Below, piece by piece: positions 11,130 to 20,315 of a DNA stretch of 64,000 nt. How positions within the stretch are numbered: the first letter of the stretch is position 1; the number at the start of each line of letters is the position of its first letter. Location: contig QVOM02000021.1 in assembly GCA_003586115.2 (NCBI GenBank), positions 14,328,185-14,392,184 of the forward strand, read 5' to 3'. Source of the stretch: Salvator merianae (Eukaryota > Chordata > Lepidosauria > Squamata > Teiidae). Below the pieces are notes generated by a model, which was not told the DNA's origin, searched no databases, and saw only the letters and a list, made by a program, of their open reading frames with translations. The position numbers were made by a program, and so were the translations under genes.

Positions 11130-11572
11130 ATTCAATCAACAGTTGTATTGGGATGGAGAGAAAGTAGTAAATGGACATTAGCTAATTGGTATAGGTATTT
11201 AATAGAACGATATAGATTTGATAAAATGTGGAGAATAAGATTTAAAAGTCAAGGTATGAAATTGCTTTCTAAAACAGAGAAAAAAATGGAAAGATTTATT
11301 GTATTTTTCATCAAGACCCCAAGCACCGGAAGAATAGAGTGAAGAAATAACAAGACTAACTCTTTGGTCCAGCTAAAATGAAAGAAGATGGAAGAATTAA
11401 TTTAAAGGTTTTCAACCATTGTGCACAAGGGTAGTTTAGATATTTTTTTTCTTTTCTATATTCTTTTGCGGAAGAGCACTATTTTTTTTTTTTTTTGGTG
11501 ATCTGTTATTTTCTGTTATGATTTGTTTTATTATTAATAAAATTAAATATTGCTAAAAACAAACAAACCCAC
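11130..11572 (+). mobile_element. L1 LINE 3' end (ORF2 C terminus and 3' UTR)
   Basis: An open frame at 11148-11342 reads GWRESSKWTLANWYRYLIERYRFDKMW, then K.E.KMERFI, typical of the end of L1 ORF2. It is followed by a T-rich 3' UTR and TTATTAATAAAATTAAATATTG with an AATAAA signal and an A-rich tail near 11560. The element is 5'-truncated, as most L1 copies are. Confidence 0.7.
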
Positions 11573-12262
11573 CTTTTCTGATCTCCTTTAGATCATTTGT
11601 CCTGCATGAATGGTTTAACTAAAAGCAGAACAGTAGTAGTGCAGAAACATAGTATTTACATCATATAATTCTTTATGCTTATATTTCCTACTGGGAATCA
11701 ACTTCCCTACCTATTTATTGCAGGTCCTAAATAAGTCATAGTTTAATAAACATGCACATGGACTCCAGTTTTCTGCATTGATTTTTGAAGAGCTTTCAGC
11801 ATGTATTTTGCTCATTCTTATTCATGTGCTTTAAAAAGGAGAATGTTCTTCATGAAAAGGAGTTCCTATGGTAACAACAAACTAGTAACAAATGTTTCTG
11901 TGCACTTTTTGTCCTGAAGTTCCTTCTCTGGCCATGCCTTAAAGAGGAGTCTTTATATGTTTCAAGCTTCTGATTTGCAGAAATACTGCTGGGCTTTCTT
12001 TCCAGGCCTGTTGATGTTAAACTTGATGGAAAGTCAAAAATAGGAATTGCACTTGAATCCTTTGAATCTTCTTGGTTTTTTGGTAAGTCAGTAGGAGCCT
12101 CACCCACCCGGCACCACCTTAATATAGCTTAACTTTTTGTACATGATAGCTTTTGCTCATCTTCCAAAAATAAATCCACAAACAATATGATTCTTCATTG
12201 GATTTTGTGCTTGCCATATCTGAGAAACTCTTTTATAAGGAAGAACCTAATAAATTATATCT
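11573..12262. other. Unrecognised DNA with a coding-like minus-strand frame
   Basis: At 11850-12107 the minus strand is open for about 85 codons with a protein-like composition: E, K, S and D rich, containing PIFDFPSSLTSTGLERKPSS and SANQKLETYKDSS. No ATG start, no recognised domain and no convincing splice sites were seen. It could be a scrap of a processed pseudogene or chance. Confidence 0.3.
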
Positions 12263-12739
12263 GGCTGCCTCCAGATAGTGAGAGGAAAATGCAGGATTTT
12301 GTTTAGATCCTACAGTTGCCACTTGCCATCTCTGCCAGGCAGCAGGGCAAAATCATGGGGCAGGTCTGGGCCCTTACCTGTCTGGGCCCTTGCTCCTGCA
12401 ATGGGTATTTCCAGAAATCCCAGTCTCACAAAGTACTGGAAAGTGCACAGATCCCAGCCCTCATGCTTGACCAGGGGGCATTTTCAGCTCTGTTTCAGCC
12501 CCGCAACTGCACAACGGCCATTTTCAAGAAAATGGATCTTGGGAGCAAACATCCAGACAGGTAATCCATATTGCTATTTGAAGAAAATCCAAACTGGGAA
12601 CTGACTGTCCCAGAATAGTGATATGCCAGGATTTCAACTCTATATCCCAGGTCTATATTGGGACTGCCATGGATGCATGTGACAATCCCAATATAACTCT
12701 GGAATAATCCTGAGTTTTAGGCCCTGTCTATATGCAGCC
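12263..12739 (+). mobile_element. Family E non-autonomous DNA element
   Basis: Starts GGCTGCCTCCAGATAG and ends CTATATGCAGCC, an inverted pair. Internal words (TGTTTAGATCCT, TCTGCCAGGCAGCAGG, GGCCATTTTCAAGA, ATTGGGACTGCCATGGAT) recur in order in the copy at 39248-39709 and partly at 19965-20315 and 21797-22398. It is non-coding. The superfamily is not assigned. Confidence 0.7.
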
Positions 12740-12742
12740 TTT

Positions 12743-13094
12743 GGGTGTGATCAGACGGGCTAATTCGGGCGACTTCCAGTCGCTCAGAGGGCGGGCATTC
12801 CAAACTGGCGAGCTAATTCGGGTGACTTCCGGTCGACTTCCGGTCGCTCAGAGGGCGGGCATGCCAAACTGGAAGCTCGTAGCTTCATCTTCACGTCGCC
12901 CCGAGGTCCCGTCACAGCGACTTTTCCTACAGTTGCTTCTCAGTAGCTCTCGGAGTGATGCTTTTTCAGAACGCTTGTAGCCGGCAGAAAAGTCGCTGCC
13001 ACAGGGCCTCGGGGCGACGTGAAGACGATCCGTTTGGAATGCCTGCCCTCTGAGCGACCGGAAGTCGCCCGAATTAGCCCGTCTGATCACACCC
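12743..13094. mobile_element. Young CpG-rich MITE with near-perfect inverted repeats
   Basis: The ends GGGTGTGATCAGACGGGC and its exact complement bound 352 bp. The inverted repeats extend about 63 bp (through GTCGCTCAGAGGGCGGGCATTCCAAAC) with very few differences. A TTT triplet flanks both sides (12740-12742 and 13095-13097). The left arm is partly duplicated in tandem. The element is unusually CpG-rich, which together with low arm divergence implies recent insertion. GG...CC ends with a 3-bp duplication fit PIF/Harbinger, by inference. It inserted next to the end of the family E element. Confidence 0.85.
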
Positions 13095-13097
13095 TTT

Positions 13098-14367
13098 GTT
13101 GTGTCACCCTCCTGAGTGCCTGCAGCTGCAGAATCCAGGGGGATGGTATGCACCTTGCACATGCCTGGTGGTTTATACTGGACTTGGTTGGAAGTTAATT
13201 ATTCTAAGATGGAATCTGTCCACCACAAGTCTTGACATGTACAGTAGGTCACCACAGGGTGTCTTTTGGGAATAAACATATAACTTCTGGAAAGAGGCCC
13301 TTTAAGATGGGTGAAGGTCCTCAAGATCTTTAAAATGGAGGCTGGGAGAACCACTGTGAATGAAGACACCTTCCACCTATCCCTTTAAGCAGGCAGTTTT
13401 CTAGATTCAATCTTATACATTTTAATAGATTTGATTTGAGTTTTGAAATACCTTCTGATTAGATCAAAGACCTGGAAACAAATAGTTTTCACCAGTAAAA
13501 CTGTACTAACCTGTCCATCGATCTGTCTTCTGAAGATTTGTTTGTAACAAATAGTCCTTTGTGAAGGAATGAGGCTAGTCTTCGTGTTTGAAATCTGTAA
13601 ATGGTTATGCCTGATCAATGTAATTGCTCACACTTTATGTTTTGTTAAAACAACTGAGCAGAAGTCTAAAGTTCACAAGTCCCGTTCTTGCATTTACTCT
13701 GGAAAGAGAAGAATTTGGTAGCTTGGTTTTGGAGGGAATAAGAGAATTTGATCTGCTTGATCATGTTTTGAAAATAGAGGGAACCGATTTGGTTGGTGTA
13801 AGATTTTGGAAGAAAAATAAGGGTATAAAAGCAGGACTAAGAAAGAGAGAGAAAGGGGGGGGGGAGATCTTTTGATGACAGAAAGAAATGAAGTGCTAAA
13901 AAAGAAATCCTGAGGACAGATAATTAAATAAAGGGCTGAAATTACCTCAGGACAGAAACTGCCAGATGACAGTGAGGTGTGATAGCAAGGACAGAGAGTA
14001 CCTATCAAAAACTGAAAGAAAGTTTTTTGTTCATTTTATTTTGGGGTATATGAAATTTTCTATATTTCAACTTTTGCTCAATTAATGCATTTTTTAATTA
14101 TGTTTTTGTAACTGGAAAAATGTCTACTATTTGGCAAGTTGAGAAACTTCACGCAGTAAATAATTTTTCTTCTGGATTCTCATTGCCACATATCTATCCT
14201 CTTGACTTCCCGCCCATATTTACTGGCCTCTCTAAGTTAATACTGTAAGTTACCACTGTGAACGATAGAGAGATCCCAGAAACTCATGGATAAAAGTTGT
14301 CAAAACAATATTTCCTGGTGGTAATGGTATCCCAGACTCAATGGCATGGTGCCCATTACCATTCTAA
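13098..14367. other. Unrecognised intronic DNA
   Basis: No gene recognised. A G-run occurs at 13856-13865. The minus-strand frame at 13694-14008 is low-complexity S/L/P-rich and is the complement of purine-rich sequence. Confidence 0.4.
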
Positions 14368-14440
14368 GCTGCCTCCAGATGATGAGGAGCAATGCTAGAT
14401 CTAAGCAGAATGTCAGCATTGTCCCATAATGTCATCCAGC
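14368..14440 (+). mobile_element. Family E fragment
   Basis: AAGCTGCCTCCAGATGATGAGGAGC...TCTAAGCAGAATG resembles the left end of family E. The rest is missing. Confidence 0.4.
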
Positions 14441-14485
14441 GTGCACGTGCGCACGTGCACACACACACACACACACACACACACA
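14441..14485. repeat. Perfect 20-bp palindrome fused to a (CA)n microsatellite
   Basis: GTGCACGTGCGCACGTGCAC equals its own reverse complement and runs directly into about 13 CA units. All 45 bases alternate purine and pyrimidine, a classical Z-DNA-forming sequence that could also extrude a cruciform. Confidence 0.95.
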
Positions 14486-15325
14486 GGGCTCCTCTGGCAT
14501 TGCATCGAAAACAACATCTAGAATCTTGCTGCACCTGCCCCCTCCCTCCCTTCCCTCCTTCCTTTCGTTTTTGTTTCTGCATGCATAATGAGGTCCTTGA
14601 GGTTGCTTTGATGCAGTGCTACAGGAGCCTCATCAGACTTCCTTAGTAAGTATGCTATCTTTTCTTTGATTTAAGTGGCCAATAGCCTGGCAGAGCCCTG
14701 AAATGGTGTTTGGGCTGTCTGGCAAACTATCAACATTTTTAGTGTGTCCTGAAATGGTAAAAGCTACTACAGTATTGCCAAATTTGGTATGATTCTTCTC
14801 AACATTCTAAGATAGCGTTGGAAGGATCCAGTCCACCAGTATATGTCAGGGTCTTGTTCATCTGGTTTCTCAGAAACTCATTCCATGATAACAGTGTGCT
14901 GTACAGAAACTAAAAAAAAACAAAGAAGAAAAGAAATAAACTAATTTGAGTTTTGAATTTCATCTCAAATGTACAGTAATGACAAAATACATAACCATAT
15001 TAATTATTGGGATTTCTGTATTAAAAGGTAAACACCTCCTTCTGTTTCAAAAGACAGTGGGAAAAAACTGCACATGAAGGTATGGAAACTCTGAGTTGCT
15101 GGACCATCAGAGATTTTCCTCTAGGCCTTGCCAGTGTGGTCGAAAGGAGTATAAACATGACATTGTCACTAGATAGCTGTAAAGATGACCTAATGTTCAT
15201 CCAATCACTTTGGGGCTCCACTCCGGATTTTCTTTCAGTGTTTATGTCCTAGGCCTTTGCGTTTTCCAAGGCTTACACAAATTAGTGAGGCTTGGTTGGG
15301 TTTTTTTTACCAGTGAATTTTCATG
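14486..15325. other. Unrecognised intronic DNA
   Basis: No gene or repeat recognised. Confidence 0.4.
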
Positions 15326-15329
15326 GTAA

Positions 15330-15800
15330 AGCAGGGTTTTGAACTGAGGGACTTTTAAGTAACTTCCACATGTGCATGCAATGCAGGCCATTCTTGGCCT
15401 GGGTTGAATTAACCAGGCCAAGAGCAGAATGGTGGCCTGAAGCACGCATCATGGGCTATCTGCAATGCTGTGGCCTGGCCTGGCCTGGCTTGGCCTGGCC
15501 TGGCCTGGCCTGGCCTGGCCTGGCCCAACTTCGGAGGTTGACCACAAAAGTTTTGGCCTCTGAAGTTGCTGGTTGAAGCTGTTTCCACAGGGCACCCAGA
15601 AATGGCTAATTTCTGGGCCTATTTCCAGATGCCCAGTGAAATGGTGCTGAGCTTCACGTACCAGGTAAACAAGCAAAACCATCCACATGGCGGAAGGCTG
15701 GTCCATTACTGAAAATGCCGGGGGTCATTCCAACTTTTGGTCCCATGCACACAGGCTGTTTCCCAGGAGACATCACCTTTCTATGGACCAGTCTGCCATG
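15330..15800 (+). mobile_element. Family H repeat element
   Basis: Shares with 30585-31130, 52660-53170 and 62880-63290 a core reading GTTGCTGG..GAAGCTGTTT....GGGCACCCAGAAA then TTTCTGGG.C.A.TTCCAGATGCC and AAATGGTGCTGAGCTTC. No coding capacity. Edges are approximate. It contains the expanded pentanucleotide array at 15471-15525. Confidence 0.65.
15471..15525 (+). repeat. (TGGCC)n pentanucleotide array
   Basis: Eleven units of TGGCC with one TGGCT variant. It lies where the sister copy at 52.8 kb has only a short CCCTG array, so the array expanded inside the element. Confidence 0.95.
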
Positions 15801-16145
15801 AGAATGCGGTGTTCCCTGTGTGCTGCTGGCTTGGCCCAGTACCCAAGCACAGAAGCTGCCCTCGATGCTAGTTTAGTGCTCTTAACCACTGTGCTCTATG
15901 GAGAATTGTAATTTGATATTTTAATTCTTTATGTTTATAGTTTCCCCTACATTAGTGGTCTCCAGGAATTACAACAATTAAGAGAGATACATTAAAATCA
16001 GTGGCAAAACCATTAAAAAATAACAGAACATTATAAGAACATTAAAACATTTGCTAAAACTCACTATATTTTAAAAAAGCTTCTAATACAAGTTAGTGGC
16101 TAACTTAAGTCAGTTGAGCTTTTTGCTGCAGTTGACCTAACCTCT
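15801..16145. other. Mixed repeat scraps
   Basis: GTGCTCTTAACCACTGTGCTC at 15876-15897 is, on the minus strand, like the A-box region of a Sauria-type SINE head (AGAGCACAGTGGTTAAGAGC), without a B box. An A-rich stretch at 15940-16080 with repeated ACATTAAAA words may be a minus-strand LINE 3' UTR. Neither can be bounded. Confidence 0.35.
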
Positions 16146-16790
16146 ACATTTATGTTGAATTCATTTTTAATAGCTTTTTATTGATCAAACAGTTTTAACT
16201 CCAATAGTACAATAACAGATATACAGTGATGGCTCGTCACTTTAAGAACAGGGGTTCGCAAGTCATAGGAAGGGGAGACCGCTGGCTGTGGGGCCTCCAT
16301 AGTGGCATAGCAGGCTGCTGCAAGACCTGCCTAGGGAGGGGCGTGGTTTTGCAGCCAGCGATCTCCCCTTCCTGGGGCGTGCGAACCCCCATTCTTAAAG
16401 CGACGAGCTGTTGCTGCAGATACATCAACATACAAAAAACAACATGCTATGTGGTCAGAACTTATGATTAAGAATTGTTACATTATCAGATTTGCATCAG
16501 GTTACGTAGTTTTAATTACTTGCTGAGAAAAACATTTTAACAACATTTCCATACAGGATAGAGATGGCAAATAATTATCTTCAATCTTTGTAAGGTTACA
16601 AATCAGTTGAGACCATATATCTAAAAAAGTATATTTAATAATTTGTCCCTGCATTGTCAATGTTCGGTATGTTATCAGTTTCATTGGTGCAAGATCCCAA
16701 ACACGTTTGTACCATTGTTGTAGTTTCCCATTTCTGCTTAAGTGCGGTTTTTCTGGAACATGACCCCTGTGTAAATGGAGGTACAACTGT
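16146..16790 (-). mobile_element. L1 LINE 3' part, minus strand, split by a hAT MITE
   Basis: The minus-strand frame at 16502-16786 reads LQQWYKRVWDLAPMKLIT, then KYTFLDIWSQLI, the QKWY..VW.IA...KLT...F..IW..FI order of the L1 ORF2 C terminus. It is followed toward lower coordinates by a 3' UTR to about 16146. A MITE at 16224-16416 interrupts the 3' UTR. The copy is 5'-truncated. Confidence 0.65.
16224..16416. mobile_element. hAT MITE with 8-bp target duplication
   Basis: 193 bp between CAGTGATGGCTCGTCACTTT and the complement of CAGCAACAGCTCGTCGCTTT. The inverted arms match for about 58 bp, through GGGGTTCGC and AGGAAGGGGAGA.CGCTGGCTG. It is flanked by CAGATATA (16216-16223) and CAGATACA (16417-16424), a 7/8-identical 8-bp duplication. 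CAG-type ends plus 8-bp duplication are the hAT signature. Non-coding. Confidence 0.85.
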
Positions 16791-17055
16791 ACTTTGAAAA
16801 TAGGTGGAAAATTTCCTTTTTTCAGACTTCTGCTCTCAAGATGCTTGAATGCAGTAATTCAGAAAATAAACATTTTAACTCTGTTAAAGTTATAATTCAC
16901 AGTAATTTAGAGAAAATTACAGGTGGAAAGAAAGTTATTCTTACTGTGACCGAAAAAAACCAAAAATGCAAAATGGTCAACAGTTTTTTGTCACAGGCAT
17001 CCTTGGATGAACAGGATTTTCAAATTGCAAAGAAGGATAAGTAAGGCATCTGGGT
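16791..17055 (+). other. Open stretch of unknown origin
   Basis: The + strand is open over 16775-17044 (89 codons), K, N and S rich, with GGKKVILTVTEKNQKCK. It directly precedes the R4-type relic in the same orientation and may be part of it, but I recognise no domain. Confidence 0.3.
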
Positions 17056-17948
17056 TACTTCAGTGCAACAACAGCAATACTTTGATGGAGATCTTAATCA
17101 TTAAAAAAGCACCGGAATAATTGAAAGAGAAACTTTGCACTACAAACGTGGTGAAAGAGTCAGCTGGCTTCACTGTTTTATGTAGCTGGTTTACATGATT
17201 GTTTATGTGATGAAGGGATTTGAGTTCATTTCTATTTTGTGTAAATGAAAGAAGGTGCCATTTGGTTTCTGGCCTTCTTACTGAAAAAATAATAAAATAA
17301 TGTAATTGTAGTGGCAGATGCAAGGAAGTGCAGAGAACACTGTATGTGTTTTTGGAGATGCTGCCATAAAAAGAAAATCATAAGAAGGGAAAGGGTTTCA
17401 GATAGTGAGGCAAGAAGGCTAGAAAGAGGTATTATCCACACTAAGTACACATGGGCTATCTAGATGTAGGTGAGACACCAGTGATAAGGTAAGCAGAAGC
17501 GAAATTTTCAGGACACCAAGCCCATTCACCTGAGGCAACAGAAAACTTTGGAATGCTTCCAAATGCTGTTTTCATTGTGAACCAAACAGGCACTTTGAGA
17601 AGAATTTGATGACGATGACATAACCATGGTCAAGAAATGTCGTGGGCAGATTATCCATGTGACAGTAGCTGGTGATAGCAGAGTTGAAGAAAAACAGATG
17701 GAAAACAGCACAAGATATCAAACACTTGTAAATTGAAATCAAATATCTATGACACAAGAAAGTGACAGTTGTGCCAGGAGTTATTAGTGACCTTAGTGAA
17801 ATACTAAAAGAGGTGGACTAATCTCTTAACACCTTGGGCAGTAACTGGGTCACTATCCATCAGCTAAAAAAGGCAGTGCTACTGGGAAAACCACACATTC
17901 TACCCTGATTGTTCTGATTATCCTAGGTCCTTGGAGATCTGACTGTAA
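17056..17948 (+). mobile_element. R4/Dong-type LINE 3' end, endonuclease-domain relic
   Basis: The frame near 17641-17720 reads GQIIHVTVAGDSRVEEKQMENSTRYQTL, matching the LIDVAIPGD.RV..KE.EK..KYQDL segment of the restriction-like endonuclease domain at the C terminus of R4/Dong proteins. In another frame KVTVVPGVISDLSEIL (17760-17805) and QLKKAVLLGKPHIL (17865-17906) match the VPVVIGALG and LQKTALLGTAHILRKVL landmarks that close these proteins. Frameshifts and stops separate the pieces. The TAG microsatellite after it would be its 3' tail. Confidence 0.7.
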
Positions 17949-17949
17949 A

Positions 17950-17981
<32 letters not shown>

Positions 17982-18000
17982 ACAATAATGATAATGATTA
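17950..18000 (+). repeat. (TAG)n microsatellite with AATG tail
   Basis: About ten TAG units (17950-17980), then AACAATAATGATAATGATTA. It is probably the 3' tail of the R4-type LINE. Similar AATGATAATAATAAT sequence resumes after the transposon at 18005-18663. Confidence 0.85.
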
Positions 18001-18004
18001 CACA

Positions 18005-18663
18005 GGTCTACAAAAAAAATTTTTTTTTTCAGGTGCCAAGGTTTTTTGAATGGATTTAGGGTATTTTGAGGGTGCTGAATTCAAAAATCCCATTACTTTT
18101 GCTGAATTGGTTCTAGTTTTTGAGATAATGGACATCCATGAAAATAATGCATTCCCCCAGTGCGACTTGTGTGTGATAACAAATGCAATAGCTTTTGGTC
18201 TGTCTTTTGACTCTTTAACAGTGTCTTAGGTAATGAAATATCCCATATAATTATTTTGTATTGCAATTTGTAGATTTGTAGCATTGCAATCTACAGTGCT
18301 ATAAAAGCGACTTTTTGAAGCCAGAATTCAACTGTGAATTTGCAGAGGAAAGAAGTCGGCTACAGTAAAAGTTTGTCAACCGAGTCTTGGTTTATACCCA
18401 AAAAGTTGTCTTAATACGTATATAGATACATGTAAAAATTATGACTTCATCAAGAGGAGCCTGCATCAACAATCCTGAAGTATTCTGCTACATCTGTGGA
18501 GAGTACATGGTTGAAAAGCAAAGAAGAAAAATCGCATATTTAACTCTTAAATATCTCAGAAACTAGAGCCAATCTGGCAAAACCGAGGTCATATTCTTAA
18601 TCAGCACCATAAACTTAATGTAAAACCGTTCAGACATCGTTGGCACCAAAATCACTGTATACC
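18005..18663 (+). mobile_element. DNA transposon with about 110-bp inverted repeats and a CYICGEY protein start
   Basis: The 659-bp element begins GGTCTACA and ends TGTATACC. Inward, the arms pair imperfectly for about 110 bp: CAGGTGCCAAG with TTGGCACC, GGTGCTGAATT with AATCAGCACC, and AATTGGTTCTAGTTTTTGAGAT with ATCTCAGAAACTAGAGCCAA. From 18441 the + strand reads MTSSRGACINNPEVFCYICG followed by EYMVEKQRRKIAY, then runs into the right arm. A similar FCYICGE..(L/V)K.QR start, probably a zinc-binding knuckle, is known to me from long uncharacterised proteins repeated in invertebrate genomes. That suggests an internal-deletion derivative of an autonomous element. Superfamily not assigned. Confidence 0.7.
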
Positions 18664-19435
18664 AATGATAATAATAATAATATGGTGAAACAACAGTGCT
18701 TCTGATAGATACTGTATTATCAGAGACCCGAGGACAGGCTAAAGGTGGGGTTTTTTTTGCTTTTGTTTGCTGTGTACTAAGGGTTTCAGAATCACCCCAA
18801 AATCGCTTATCTGAACATATCCTTAATCTTTTATCATCTGATGCTAGACTTCCACAAATATGAGTCTCGTTAGCTTTGCCCTTCTGTCATATTAAAAGAA
18901 CTGGGTCTGTGAGTGACACATTAAGCAGGTGAACCTCTCATAGTTCAACAGGCATGCACTGTTTCTGAGATCACTAATCTTTCTCAGCCTTTCAAGGACA
19001 ATTTGGACTTAATCACAGATATAAAATAACCACTGGTTTCTGGTTGCCCCTGATTTTGGGGAAGGGGCTCAAGGAACACCTCAAATGTACTGTTGCATCC
19101 TTCAGAGCCACACGAGTGGCCCCTTTACTGTTTGACTTATATCTTTTCATGCACACATGGAAGGCTGTGAAGCCCCCCTGGATGGTCTTAAGCAGAGAGG
19201 CTATGATTAGACACAAGTTTGTTATCAGGAAGAAGAGAGAATGAAATGTATATGGGAATAAAACGTGTAAAATTGCTTTTTTAAAGAAAGCCCTCTCCGA
19301 TCACCACTTCATTGAGTGGGTGATTACTGAAAAATTTGTTCCTAAAGATATTGACATTAAGGTATTAATAGTATTATAACTGTATGCTGTAGTGCTGTTA
19401 CATAATACAATAATGCTGCAGTATTTTTTATGTGT
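18664..19435. other. Unrecognised intronic DNA
   Basis: No gene recognised. The overlapping + and minus frames of 66-67 codons at 19013-19244 are mirror shadows of each other. Confidence 0.4.
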
Positions 19436-19439
19436 GTTT

Positions 19440-19905
19440 ATAAAATTTTATTAAACAGAAAATATTCTAATACAAAAAAAGTCTACAAAACAGCATAGGT
19501 ACTACTTACACTTTACTGTGTTTGGTGACTTACAATCTTCTTTTGTGTGATCGCTTGTTATTTTTAGATCATCTCTCCTCTTGTTAACTCCTATACTATC
19601 CCGGTTTCTTTGTCTTCTCGTTATTTCTTGAAACTTTTCCCCGTTTTCTCTAGATATAGTCTATAAAGGGTTGCCAGTTCTTAACAGACTGTCGTTGTTT
19701 TGTCTCTTAACAAATTAATCAGTTTATCCATTTTTGCAAAGTCCAACAATTTTATAATCCAATTATTCAGTAATGGAATTTCCAATGTTTTCCATTGTTG
19801 CACATCTATATCAGTAATGTTGCCATATTTTAAATAAGTAGTATAGCAGAAAAGGCTTTTGTACTGAAGATGTATTAGTGTATATGCACACTGATGCATT
19901 TACTT
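19440..19905 (-). mobile_element. L1 LINE 3' end, minus strand
   Basis: Minus strand reads WKTLEIPLLNNWIIKLLDFA then KMDKLINLLRDKTT and, after a break, LKNWQPFIDYI, the DW......M.KLT.LLR....F...W.PFIDY order of an L1 ORF2 C terminus. The 3' UTR ends near 19440 (AATAAAATTTT region). 5'-truncated and disabled. Confidence 0.7.
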
Positions 19906-19964
19906 TTAGGCTGCCTTGAGACATGGGGTAAAACATGTGATTGTCTTAGCACTTATTAGAAAGG

Positions 19965-20315
19965 CATTCCATGGCATTCCCAATATAGTACCTCTTTAAA
20001 GGGCTCTAAACCCGTAATAATGCTTTTATGGGAAACCCAGCAACACTGCTAGGTTTCCCATAATAGCGATGGTGAGCACCCTCCAGAATCAGCTTCATTG
20101 GGTCTACTGGAAGCCAACCAAGAGCATGAAAACAAAGGGAAGTGGGTGGGCACTTAGCTGGCTTCTTGTCGTCCTCCTCAAGCTGATCCCAGAAGATGTT
20201 TGCCAGACGTCAAGGTAAGCCTGGGATTACTCCTTGTGTCTGGCGGGAGACAGTGAGAGGCAATCACGGGGTCTTGGTTAGATCCCACATTGCCTTTTGC
20301 TATCTGGAAGCAGCC
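19965..20315 (-). mobile_element. Family E element, minus orientation
   Basis: On the minus strand it starts GGCTGCTTCCAGATAGC at 20315 and later carries ACTATATTGGGAATGCCATGG, both in the order of the copy at 12263-12739. GAAACCYRGCA....TGCYAGGTTNCC is shared with the copy at 21797. Confidence 0.6.
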
